Assembly: GCA_030682495.1 (NCBI GenBank)
Contig: JAUXOC010000088.1
Span: forward strand, 1-46,972
Direction: 5' to 3'
DNA length: 46,972 nt
From: Alphaproteobacteria bacterium
Lineage (GTDB): Bacteria > Pseudomonadota > Alphaproteobacteria > Micavibrionales > UBA2020
In this document: piece by piece, positions 15,672-23,026 of the stretch
Position numbering within the stretch: the stretch's first letter is position 1
Layout: every line of letters starts with the position of its first letter
Translations under genes and position numbers: made by a program
Notes under the pieces: model-generated
What the model saw: only the letters and a program-made list of their open reading frames with translations
Database searches by the model: none
What the model was told of the DNA's origin: nothing

Positions 15672-16586
15672 TCATTTTTTCTTTGGCTTGATACCGGCGG
15701 CGGCCATGGCGCCCTCAAGCAGCTTTTCGGTCGCCTTGCTGACCGGCACCATCGGCAGCCGCAGATCGCCGCCGATTTTGCCCATGCGGTGCAAGCAGTA
15801 TTTGGCCGGCGCCGGATTGGTTTCGGCAAAAAGATTTTTATGCAGCGGCAACAACTGGTCGCGAATTTTTTCGAATTTTTTCCAGTCTTTTTTCTGCCAC
15901 GCGGTGTGCAGATCGGCGCAGAGCTTTGGCGCGACGTTTGCCGTGACCGAAATGCAGCCATGGCCACCCTGCGCCAGATAGGCCGCAACGGTACCGTCTT
16001 CGCCGGAAAGCTGGATAAAACCATCGCCCAGCGCATGGCGGATTTGCAACGGGCGCGACAGATCCACCGACGCATCCTTGATGCCCGCAATACGCTTGAG
16101 CGCGGCAAGGCGGATAACCGTATCGACCGAAATTTCAACGCCCGTACGCCCCGGCACGTTATACAAAATAACCGGTAGGCCCTGCGCATCGTTGACGGCC
16201 TTGTAATGGCGGTACAGACCTTCCTGTGTGGGCTTGTTATAATACGGGGTTACGACTAGAATACCGTCTGCGCCAGATTTTTCGGCAAAGCGTCCCAACT
16301 CCACGGCCTTTTCGGTCGCGTTTGATCCGGCACCGGCCAAGACCGGCACCCGGCCCGCCGCGGCCTCAACGCAGGCGACGATCAGGGATTTGTGTTCGCT
16401 TTCCGTCAGCGTCGGCGTTTCACCCGTTGTGCCACAAGGAACCAGACCATGCGTGCCGCTGGAGATATGCCACTCGACAAGCTTTTGAAAAGCGTCAAGG
16501 TCAACCTTCCCGCCTTTGAACGGCGTGACGAGCGCAACGTAGGAACCGGTGAATATCTTCGCGGCGGTTTTGTTTTTCTGGGCCAT
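15672..16586 (-). CDS. dapA: 4-hydroxy-tetrahydrodipicolinate synthase DapA
   Basis: 304 residues. It condenses pyruvate and aspartate semialdehyde in the first committed step of lysine and meso-DAP synthesis. Active-site residues by motif: Tyr142 in LYNVPGRTG, Arg147, and Schiff-base Lys170 in GIKDASVD. The substrate loop CGTTGETPTL (51-60) is intact. The ATG at 16586 is chosen because GAGGAG lies 7 bases upstream; the alternative six codons earlier would put the RBS inside the gene. The C-terminus is Lys rich (GIKPKKK). Confidence 0.97.
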   Translation of the reverse strand: MAQKNKTAAKIFTGSYVALVTPFKGGKVDLDAFQKLVEWHISSGTHGLVPCGTTGETPTLTESEHKSLIVACVEAAAGRVPVLAGAGSNATEKAVELGRFAEKSGADGILVVTPYYNKPTQEGLYRHYKAVNDAQGLPVILYNVPGRTGVEISVDTVIRLAALKRIAGIKDASVDLSRPLQIRHALGDGFIQLSGEDGTVAAYLAQGGHGCISVTANVAPKLCADLHTAWQKKDWKKFEKIRDQLLPLHKNLFAETNPAPAKYCLHRMGKIGGDLRLPMVPVSKATEKLLEGAMAAAGIKPKKK

Positions 16587-16604
16587 TGTTTTTCTCCTCG
16601 GCAA

Positions 16605-18593
16605 ATGCCCCCCACTCTAGCCGCCCACGGCGGCGCAGGCAAGCCGCGCCGCGCAGGCAATCTGGCTTTTCGGGCTATTTTTGCCCTCTTTCTGGGGTTT
16701 TTGACCGTGTTTTCTGCCACACAACCGCTGCCCGCACAGGCGCAGACGACGGTGGAGGAGATGTCCGACAGTGATTTGCAAAAAACCGTCAACCTGCTGT
16801 CACAGCGGCAGGATCCGCTGGTGCGCAAATTGCTGGTCTGGCTTTACGCTGCCGAAAGCAAGCTGCCCATGCATGCGCCCGATCTGATCGCCTTCGCGCA
16901 TAACAATCCGAACTGGCCGCGCATGCATGTCCTGCGCGAAAAGATCGAGCGCAATATGCAAGGCACAGTATCGGCCGAAGACACTCTGGTCTGGTTCAAA
17001 GCCAACCCGCCCCGCACTTACGAAGGCATCAAAACCTACGTCAATACCCTCGCCGCGCGCGGACAGGCCGAACAGGCGCGCGCCGCGCTCATTGATTTCT
17101 GGACATCTGCGCGGTTGCAGCGCAAGGAAATGCAATCTCTGATCGGTATGTACGGCCGTTATTTCACCGCGCACGACCACGCGCAAAGGCTCGACCGGAT
17201 GATCTGGGAAGGCCGCTATGCCGAAGCGGATATCATGATGGCTTTCGCGGGCCCAGCCGCACGCGCAACAGGCGCGGCGCGGTTGGCGCTGGCACGCGGC
17301 GATAAAAATGCCCGCACGCTGATCGAAGCGCTAGCGCCCGCATTGCAGAACAGCGAAGGCGTCGCCTTTGAGCGGATGCGCTGGCGGCGCAAACGCGGCA
17401 TGGACAGCGGCGCGCTCGAGATGCTTGCCCTGCGTCCAAAAAATACGGCGCAAGGCGAACAATGGTGGGCCGAGATCAATATTATCGGCCGCCGCGCGAT
17501 CGAACGGGGCGATTACAAAGCCGCCCATGCGATTTTCAGCCGGCACGGCCTGAGCAGCGGCAGCGGCTATGCGCAGGCGGAATGGCTGGTGGGCTGGCTC
17601 TCGCTCAGGTTCCTGAGCCAACCCGCAGAGGCTTACCGTCATTTTTCCGGTCTTTACGACAAGGTACAGGCAGCGATCAGCAAATCGCGCGCCGCCTATT
17701 GGTCTGCCCGCGCGGCGCAGGCGCTGAACGACAAGGCTTTGGCGGAGGAATGGCATAAAAAATCCGCCCTCTATCTTTCGACCTATTACGGGCAGCTGAG
17801 CCATGCGGCCCTGTTTGGCCCCGCCAAGCCGGTCAATTTGCGCGATCCCGTTATCTTGCCGGAAAAATTGCAAAGCTTCGAGCGTGACGAGCGCGTGCGC
17901 GTTGTGCGGCTTTTGCACCGTGCGGATTTGAAAGATTTCATCGACGTCTTCCTCGCCCGCCTGATCGCCGATGCCCAGAACGAAGCGGATTATCTGCTGA
18001 CCGCAAAACTGGCGCGGGAAACAGGCCGTTATTATTACGCCGTGCAGGCCAACAAGGACATACAGCAAAAAATCGGACGCTTCCTGCCCGGCGAAGGATA
18101 CCCTGCACTGCCCAGCCTGCCGCTGGCCACGCCGGAAAAATCACTGGTGCATGCGATTATCTACCGCGAAAGCATGTTCAATACAGATGCCCAGAGCCCT
18201 GTTGGCGCACGCGGGCTGATGCAGCTGATGCCCGGCACAGCCAAAGACGTTTCACGCAAAATCGGCCAAGGATATAGCCTTGAAAAGCTGACGCGCGACC
18301 CGCGCTATAACGTCACTCTCGGCTCCACCTATTTGCAGGACATGATTAAACGCTTCGGCGGCTTTTACCCCATGGCCATGGCTGCCTATAACGCTGGGCC
18401 GGGCCGCGTTGACCAGTGGATCAGCGCTTTTGGCGACCCGCGCAAAGGCGAGATCGACGTGATTGATTGGGTCGAGCTTTTGCCCATCTATGAAACCCGC
18501 AACTATATCCAGCGGGTGACAGAGTCATACCATATGTATCGTCTGCGCTTTGGCGAAGACGGCGTTGTCATCACCGATATGGTCAAAAAATAA
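16605..18593 (+). CDS. slt: periplasmic soluble lytic murein transglycosylase
   Basis: 662 residues from the ATG at 16605. A signal peptide (FRAIFALFLGFLTVFSATQPLPAQAQ) is followed by an alpha-superhelical, TPR-like U domain and a C-terminal goose-type lysozyme domain. Catalytic Glu522 lies in IIYRESMFN, followed by ARGLMQLMPGTAK and AMAAYNAGPGRVD. It cleaves glycan strands to 1,6-anhydro products during peptidoglycan turnover. The ATG is only 18 bases from the divergent dapA start and has no clear RBS, so the exact start is uncertain; an upstream extension antisense to dapA is unlikely. The length matches the Slt70 family. Confidence 0.93.
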   Translation: MPPTLAAHGGAGKPRRAGNLAFRAIFALFLGFLTVFSATQPLPAQAQTTVEEMSDSDLQKTVNLLSQRQDPLVRKLLVWLYAAESKLPMHAPDLIAFAHNNPNWPRMHVLREKIERNMQGTVSAEDTLVWFKANPPRTYEGIKTYVNTLAARGQAEQARAALIDFWTSARLQRKEMQSLIGMYGRYFTAHDHAQRLDRMIWEGRYAEADIMMAFAGPAARATGAARLALARGDKNARTLIEALAPALQNSEGVAFERMRWRRKRGMDSGALEMLALRPKNTAQGEQWWAEINIIGRRAIERGDYKAAHAIFSRHGLSSGSGYAQAEWLVGWLSLRFLSQPAEAYRHFSGLYDKVQAAISKSRAAYWSARAAQALNDKALAEEWHKKSALYLSTYYGQLSHAALFGPAKPVNLRDPVILPEKLQSFERDERVRVVRLLHRADLKDFIDVFLARLIADAQNEADYLLTAKLARETGRYYYAVQANKDIQQKIGRFLPGEGYPALPSLPLATPEKSLVHAIIYRESMFNTDAQSPVGARGLMQLMPGTAKDVSRKIGQGYSLEKLTRDPRYNVTLGSTYLQDMIKRFGGFYPMAMAAYNAGPGRVDQWISAFGDPRKGEIDVIDWVELLPIYETRNYIQRVTESYHMYRLRFGEDGVVITDMVKK

Positions 18594-18606
18594 TCCGCTC
18601 TGCTGC

Positions 18607-18622
18607 TGGCACGTCTTTTGCG
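18607..18622 (+). promoter_or_regulatory. sigma-54-like promoter of the partner-switching module
   Basis: TGGCACG-TCTT-TTGCG has the full -24 element, correct N4 spacing and the GC of the -12 element; only the last base departs from TTGCW. It lies in the 69-base gap after slt and 56 bases before the ATG at 18663. The flgB operon has the same arrangement (51 bases from element to ATG). Confidence 0.7.
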
Positions 18623-18662
18623 TGTTTTATCCCGTTCACATTCCGTGAGGGGGATACGCCGC

Positions 18663-20294
18663 ATGCAGAAAATTCAGCTTCCACCCGTCCTCGCCGCCGC
18701 CGCGTCTGCGCCGCGCTGGCAGCGCAGTATAAGCGCGCCATCATATGCCTGCATGCCCGTTCTGCGCCGCGAAATGCGGCATTTTCTTGACCTTGCCGAG
18801 ACACCGCCCGCATACGCGGATGCTTTCTGTCTCTCTCTGTGCGAAGTGATTTCAAATATTGTAAAGCACCCCCCGAAAAAGACCACGGCGCTACACATCA
18901 CCTTTGATTTGCTGCCGCAATCGCTGCGGCTGGATATTGCAGATGACAGCACGCCTTTTGCGTCATTCGATGCAATTTGCAAGACCGCACAAAGCCGTCT
19001 GCGCTGTGCCGAAACGCTGCTTGAAAGCGGCTATGGGCTTGGCTGCATCCTTTCGCAGCATACGCAGGTATCCTATATAGATGCCGCGCGCAGTGCGGAT
19101 GGATGGAACCATTTCATCATCGAAGACAGGCTCTGCAGCGCGCCCGAGAAAAACTCCGCCTCAAGACAGCAACGCAAACCCGTGGTTTTTCTGGTCGACG
19201 ACGATGCAGGTGATCTGAAGGCGCATCACCGCATGCTGTCGGCGCGCTATGATGTTGTACCGCTCGCTGATGCGGCCTCGGCGCTGGCGCTGTTCCGGAC
19301 GCGGCGGCCGGATCTGGTGATTTCCGATTTGCACATGCCGCAGACCGATGGCGCGGCGCTGCGGCGACAGATTTCCGCGCTGCCCGACGGCGATCTGGTG
19401 CCCTTCGTCTTTTTGACTGCCTCCGCCGAGGGAATGAACGATAAAGGCATTTTGCGGCTGGGCATCGACGACTATCTACTCAAGCCTGTCACGCCGCAGG
19501 GGCTTGAACGCGTGGCGGAGCGTGTACTGGGTCGCCGCGAACAGCTGCACCGCGCCATCGAAGGACGATTTCACCGCGATCTGCAAAAATACCTGCACCC
19601 GCACCTGCCCGCACAATTCGGCCCATGGTCGATCACGACGCTGAACCGCATGGCAGATGCGGGCGGCGGCGATTTTACGCTGCACCACGAAACACGTGAA
19701 GGGCTGATGGCCGTGCTCGCCGATGTCATGGGGCACGGCACCGAAGCCAAATTTTTTGCCTATGCCTATGCCGGATATTTACGCAGCCTGTTTCGCGCGA
19801 CGTCAGAAAAATCGACAGGCATTAATACCGCCGTTTTTCTGCAGCACCTGTCGGATGCCGTCACGGACGATGATTTCCTCGACGGGACACTGCTGACCTG
19901 CCAGAGCTTTCATCTCTGCCCTACGGGAGAGGCGGGCATCGCCAGCGCCGGACACCCGCCGCCCCTGCTGCTGCGCGCCGATGGCACCGCAGCTGTTCTG
20001 CCTGCGGAAGGGCCGATCCCCGGCATGGCGGGGCATGCCGGATACCGCGAATACCGCATAAGGCTTTGCGCAGGCGATAAAATCTTTTTTGCCACGGACG
20101 GCTTTTTTGATGTTTTCGGACGGCAGGGCGGCACGTATGACGCGGACACGCTCTTGCGCTTGCTGCCGCCGCTTGCCGCACTTGATGCTGCGGCGGCGGC
20201 AGAAAAACTCTGGCACATCTTTGATAAATACCTGCAGCAAGACACCCGCGCACCCGACGACGCCACGCTTATTATCGCCGCTTATGGAGGATGA
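18663..20294 (+). CDS. HATPase-receiver-PP2C partner-switching regulator
   Basis: 543 residues from the ATG at 18663 (RBS GAGGGGG). Three domains. An RsbW-like HATPase at about 20-155 has N box CEVISNIVKH and G2-like SGYGLGCIL, though the G1 box reads DDSTPF without glycine. A receiver domain at about 169-290 has phospho-acceptor Asp222 in VISDLHMPQTDG. A SpoIIE/RsbU-type PP2C phosphatase at about 325-543 has DAGGGDF, LADVMGHG, FFATDGFFD and the final DDATLIIAAYGG. It should control the phosphorylation of the STAS protein encoded one base downstream. The order HATPase-REC-PP2C differs from HsbR of Pseudomonas (REC-PP2C-HATPase), which acts on flagellar anti-sigma control. Function here is inferred. 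Confidence 0.85.
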   Translation: MQKIQLPPVLAAAASAPRWQRSISAPSYACMPVLRREMRHFLDLAETPPAYADAFCLSLCEVISNIVKHPPKKTTALHITFDLLPQSLRLDIADDSTPFASFDAICKTAQSRLRCAETLLESGYGLGCILSQHTQVSYIDAARSADGWNHFIIEDRLCSAPEKNSASRQQRKPVVFLVDDDAGDLKAHHRMLSARYDVVPLADAASALALFRTRRPDLVISDLHMPQTDGAALRRQISALPDGDLVPFVFLTASAEGMNDKGILRLGIDDYLLKPVTPQGLERVAERVLGRREQLHRAIEGRFHRDLQKYLHPHLPAQFGPWSITTLNRMADAGGGDFTLHHETREGLMAVLADVMGHGTEAKFFAYAYAGYLRSLFRATSEKSTGINTAVFLQHLSDAVTDDDFLDGTLLTCQSFHLCPTGEAGIASAGHPPPLLLRADGTAAVLPAEGPIPGMAGHAGYREYRIRLCAGDKIFFATDGFFDVFGRQGGTYDADTLLRLLPPLAALDAAAAAEKLWHIFDKYLQQDTRAPDDATLIIAAYGG

Positions 20295-20295
20295 C

Positions 20296-20661
20296 ATGAA
20301 CATTAACAATATTTTTGAAATCCAGCCCGCAGCCGATTACACCCTCATCCGCTTTTACGGGTTTATCGATGCCTCGACCGTTCAGCAGATACGCCCCGCA
20401 CTACAGCGGCAATTGCCAGAGCATTCATCGAACCTGATTGTCGATATGCGCGAAGTCGGATTTTTGGACAGCCACGGTATCGGGCTCTTTGTCAGCCTGC
20501 TCAAACAGGCGCATAAAAACAAAGGCCGCCTCGCCTTCGCCGCCGCCAAAGGCCAGCCGTCATCGGTTTTGAAAATGGTGGGGTTCAACGGCGGACTGGT
20601 CAGCTATTGCCCGACGCTGAATGACGCATACGCCCTGTTTGCAAAAAACAGGGCAGTATGA
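20296..20661 (+). CDS. STAS-domain anti-sigma factor antagonist
   Basis: 121 residues. Single STAS domain of the SpoIIAA/RsbV type: LIRFYGFIDASTVQQIRPAL, then LIVDMREVGFLDSHGIGLFVSLLKQA. Ser59 in LDSHGIG is at the usual phosphorylation site. It would be phosphorylated by an RsbW-type kinase and dephosphorylated by the PP2C domain of the preceding gene, then bind its partner. Its ATG is one base after the previous stop, with RBS GGAGG inside the upstream gene, so expression is coupled. Confidence 0.92.
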   Translation: MNINNIFEIQPAADYTLIRFYGFIDASTVQQIRPALQRQLPEHSSNLIVDMREVGFLDSHGIGLFVSLLKQAHKNKGRLAFAAAKGQPSSVLKMVGFNGGLVSYCPTLNDAYALFAKNRAV

Positions 20662-20799
20662 ATGCGCGGTGAATTCTGGGAGCGTCTATCCGGCGCGGAT
20701 AAAGATTATTTCGACGGAGCGGCGGGCGCGTCATGGCGCGGAGCGGAGGGCGCTTTGGCAGGCGCAGCAGGAGCGAACGGCTTTTGCTGTTGTGACTGA
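20662..20799 (+). CDS. possible 45-residue protein after the STAS gene
   Basis: An ATG directly abuts the STAS stop and opens 45 codons (starting MRGEFWERLSGADKDYF), ending in a Cys triplet (GFCCCD). The middle is Gly/Ala rich. Codon choice is not obviously foreign but the RBS is weak. An opposite-strand 38-codon Pro/Ala frame covers the same bases. It may be a real small partner of the module or chance. The rest of the gap to 20932 shows only the A/T-rich inverted repeat listed separately. Confidence 0.3.
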   Translation: MRGEFWERLSGADKDYFDGAAGASWRGAEGALAGAAGANGFCCCD

Positions 20800-20914
20800 C
20801 CGAGTTTCGCTTTCATGCTCATGATATTTGCACCTGCCCAAATACGTGAAAATCGTCGATTGATGTATCTTAAAGACCCGCCATGAATAAAGTCAAACAC
20901 CTTTTGGGGTACAC

Positions 20915-20932
20915 ATATCAAGATATTGATAT
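20915..20932. repeat. A/T-rich inverted repeat between convergent genes
   Basis: ATATCAA and TTGATAT flank a GATA centre. It sits directly at the 3' end of the leftward gene that stops at 20933. There is no GC stem, so it is not a standard terminator; it could be a protein-binding site. Confidence 0.4.
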
Positions 20933-23026
20933 TTAAGTATTTTTTCCACCTTCGCGCCACCATACCGCCACCAGCGCGAGCAGCAGAATCAGCAGCATCC
21001 AGCCATTGGGCAGCAGCGCCGCCGTGGTGATGCTATCAACTGTATAGGCATTATTGCGCCGCAGCCCGAGCCAACCGACCCCGCCGCCTTCTTCCGCATC
21101 CGCGGAGAGCAGCCGGAGCGCCAGATCCGGCGCATCCTGAAACCAGACAATCGTACCGCCCGATTTTTTGACAATTGGCGCCAGCACATCTTCGGTTGTA
21201 TGCACGTCGTTGAACTCGACGCTTTGTGATGCGCCGACAACGACATAGGCTTCGCGCGCGCCGTTGCTGAATTTATAGATGCCGCTTTGTTCCACCGTTT
21301 CGCGCGCAACCATCCAGCCGCCGTCAATACGGTTTTCGGTCTTGATTTCTTTCTGGCTGCCATCAGGCGCGGTCATCTGTACGGGCTTGGCGACACCGGT
21401 CGTGATGTTGCGCTGGCTGATGGTAATCACGTATCCGTCCGCTTCCGCCTTGATGTAATCTTCTTCCAGCTCCGGCTCTTTCATCAGCCAATGCGACAGG
21501 TTGCGCAGAAGCTCGGTATAGGGCCCGCGCGTATTGTCGTTTCCTTTTGACCAGAGCCAGATGTTATCGCTGGCCAGTACGCCCACACGGCCCTCACCGA
21601 CCTTGTCGATGACCATCAGCGGGCGGCGGTCGAGGCCGAGCATCAGGTTATCACCGCGCAGCTGCGTCATATCGATGGACGTGTGCCACGGCCCCCATTT
21701 ATCGGCATCCTTGTTGCGGTCAAGATCGGCGGTAATCGGATGCGCCTTGCCGACTTCGCTCAGCGCCGGACGGAAGGTCTTTTTAAGAACATCTTGCTTG
21801 CCGCCACTGCCCAGCTGCACGGGCAACAACTTTCCCACGGGGCTGGAAAAGAGCATCTGGTCACTATCCTGCGCCCCCAGCGCCAGCAGGAAAGCCCCGC
21901 CGTTCTGGATGAAAGAGGCGATGTTGCTGAAATAATGCGGCAGCAAAAATCCGTATTGCTGGTAGCGGTCAAAGATAATCAAGTCGAAATCAAGGATACG
22001 GCGCGAAAAAAGCTCGTCGACCGGAAAGGCAATCAGCGACATTTCATTCTGCGGCGTCGAATCAACCGCCGTCATCGGGCGCAGAATGGTGAAATGCACA
22101 AGGTCGATGGCCGGATCGGATTTGAGCAGGTTACGCCAAGCCCGTTTGCCCATATGCGGCGCATCGGATACCAAAAGCACGCGCAAACGATCGCGGATGC
22201 CGTTGACAATAACGGGGGCGCGGTTGTTGTGCGGAGTCAGCTCCCCTTCGGCCACCGGTACGGCGAATTCAAAAATATTCTGGCCCGGATGTTTGATTTT
22301 AAAGCTGACGTCGCGCAGCTCGCCCGGCAGGACGCTGACGGTGCTGACAAGCTTGCCGTCTTGCAAAACCTCCAGCGGCATGACCTCGCGCCGGTCGCGA
22401 CCAAATTCTTCAACGCGGAGCGTGACACGGATGGTCTCATCCAACACGCCGTATTTGGGCGCGCTGATAATGGTGACTTTGCGGTCAAATTCGCCCCTGC
22501 GCCCTGTCAGCACCGCATGCACCGGTGCAATTTTTTCAAGTGCACCGAGCGTTTCCGGCACGTCATGCACCTGCCCGTCGGTAATCAGCACCGTGCCCGC
22601 AATCTGCGACAGCGGAATGCTCATCAGGTTATCGCGCAGCTGCGTGAACAGATATGTGCCATCACCGCGCAGGCCGCGCGCATCGCTTCCCGCGCGCATA
22701 ACCATCGGCTCGATCCCCGGCATGCTATCGGCCTTGGCCAGCACCTGCCGCAGCGCCTCTTCTGCTATCTTGTCGCGCGCGCCGATTTTCTGGCTCGGGC
22801 TTTCATCAACGACAATCAACAGCTTATCAGGCAGGCCGGTGCGGTCTTCCTTGGACAGGACGGGGTTCATCAAAAGCGCCATCAGGACTAGCGCAAAGAT
22901 ACCGCGCCAGCCCGCATCGGGCATACGGCGCCACAGCGCCAGCACCATAATTGCCAGCGCCGCCAGCGCCAGCAGACTGTAATACATATCCGGCAGGAAC
23001 GGGAACCACTGAAACGATGTGTTCAT
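20933..23026 (-). CDS. large membrane protein with amidotransferase-like core
   Basis: 697 residues. Two TM helices at the N-terminus (about 15-30 and 38-56), a central periplasmic or cytoplasmic region, and a final TM helix (GWMLLILLLALVAVWW) near the end. The segment LLIVVDESPSQKIGARDKIAEEAL resembles a von Willebrand-like start. A later region (residues about 290-480, RVLLVSDAPHMGKRAWRNLL through GVLASDNIWLWSKG) resembles the amidotransferase-like fold seen in proteins encoded beside DUF4159 and DUF58 genes. No catalytic Cys-His pair is evident. Its ATG overlaps the previous stop by 4 bases (ATGA). Likely acts with the next two genes in the envelope; the specific role is unknown. Confidence 0.75.
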   Translation of the reverse strand: MNTSFQWFPFLPDMYYSLLALAALAIMVLALWRRMPDAGWRGIFALVLMALLMNPVLSKEDRTGLPDKLLIVVDESPSQKIGARDKIAEEALRQVLAKADSMPGIEPMVMRAGSDARGLRGDGTYLFTQLRDNLMSIPLSQIAGTVLITDGQVHDVPETLGALEKIAPVHAVLTGRRGEFDRKVTIISAPKYGVLDETIRVTLRVEEFGRDRREVMPLEVLQDGKLVSTVSVLPGELRDVSFKIKHPGQNIFEFAVPVAEGELTPHNNRAPVIVNGIRDRLRVLLVSDAPHMGKRAWRNLLKSDPAIDLVHFTILRPMTAVDSTPQNEMSLIAFPVDELFSRRILDFDLIIFDRYQQYGFLLPHYFSNIASFIQNGGAFLLALGAQDSDQMLFSSPVGKLLPVQLGSGGKQDVLKKTFRPALSEVGKAHPITADLDRNKDADKWGPWHTSIDMTQLRGDNLMLGLDRRPLMVIDKVGEGRVGVLASDNIWLWSKGNDNTRGPYTELLRNLSHWLMKEPELEEDYIKAEADGYVITISQRNITTGVAKPVQMTAPDGSQKEIKTENRIDGGWMVARETVEQSGIYKFSNGAREAYVVVGASQSVEFNDVHTTEDVLAPIVKKSGGTIVWFQDAPDLALRLLSADAEEGGGVGWLGLRRNNAYTVDSITTAALLPNGWMLLILLLALVAVWWREGGKNT

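Noticed and set aside
20200-20230. TGGCACA-TCTT-TGATA as a third sigma-54 site
   Set aside because: Lacks the -12 GC and lies inside the PP2C coding sequence.
20706-20822. 38-codon - strand Pro/Ala frame after the STAS gene
   Set aside because: No RBS and the same bases give a better-placed + strand frame; likely a shadow.
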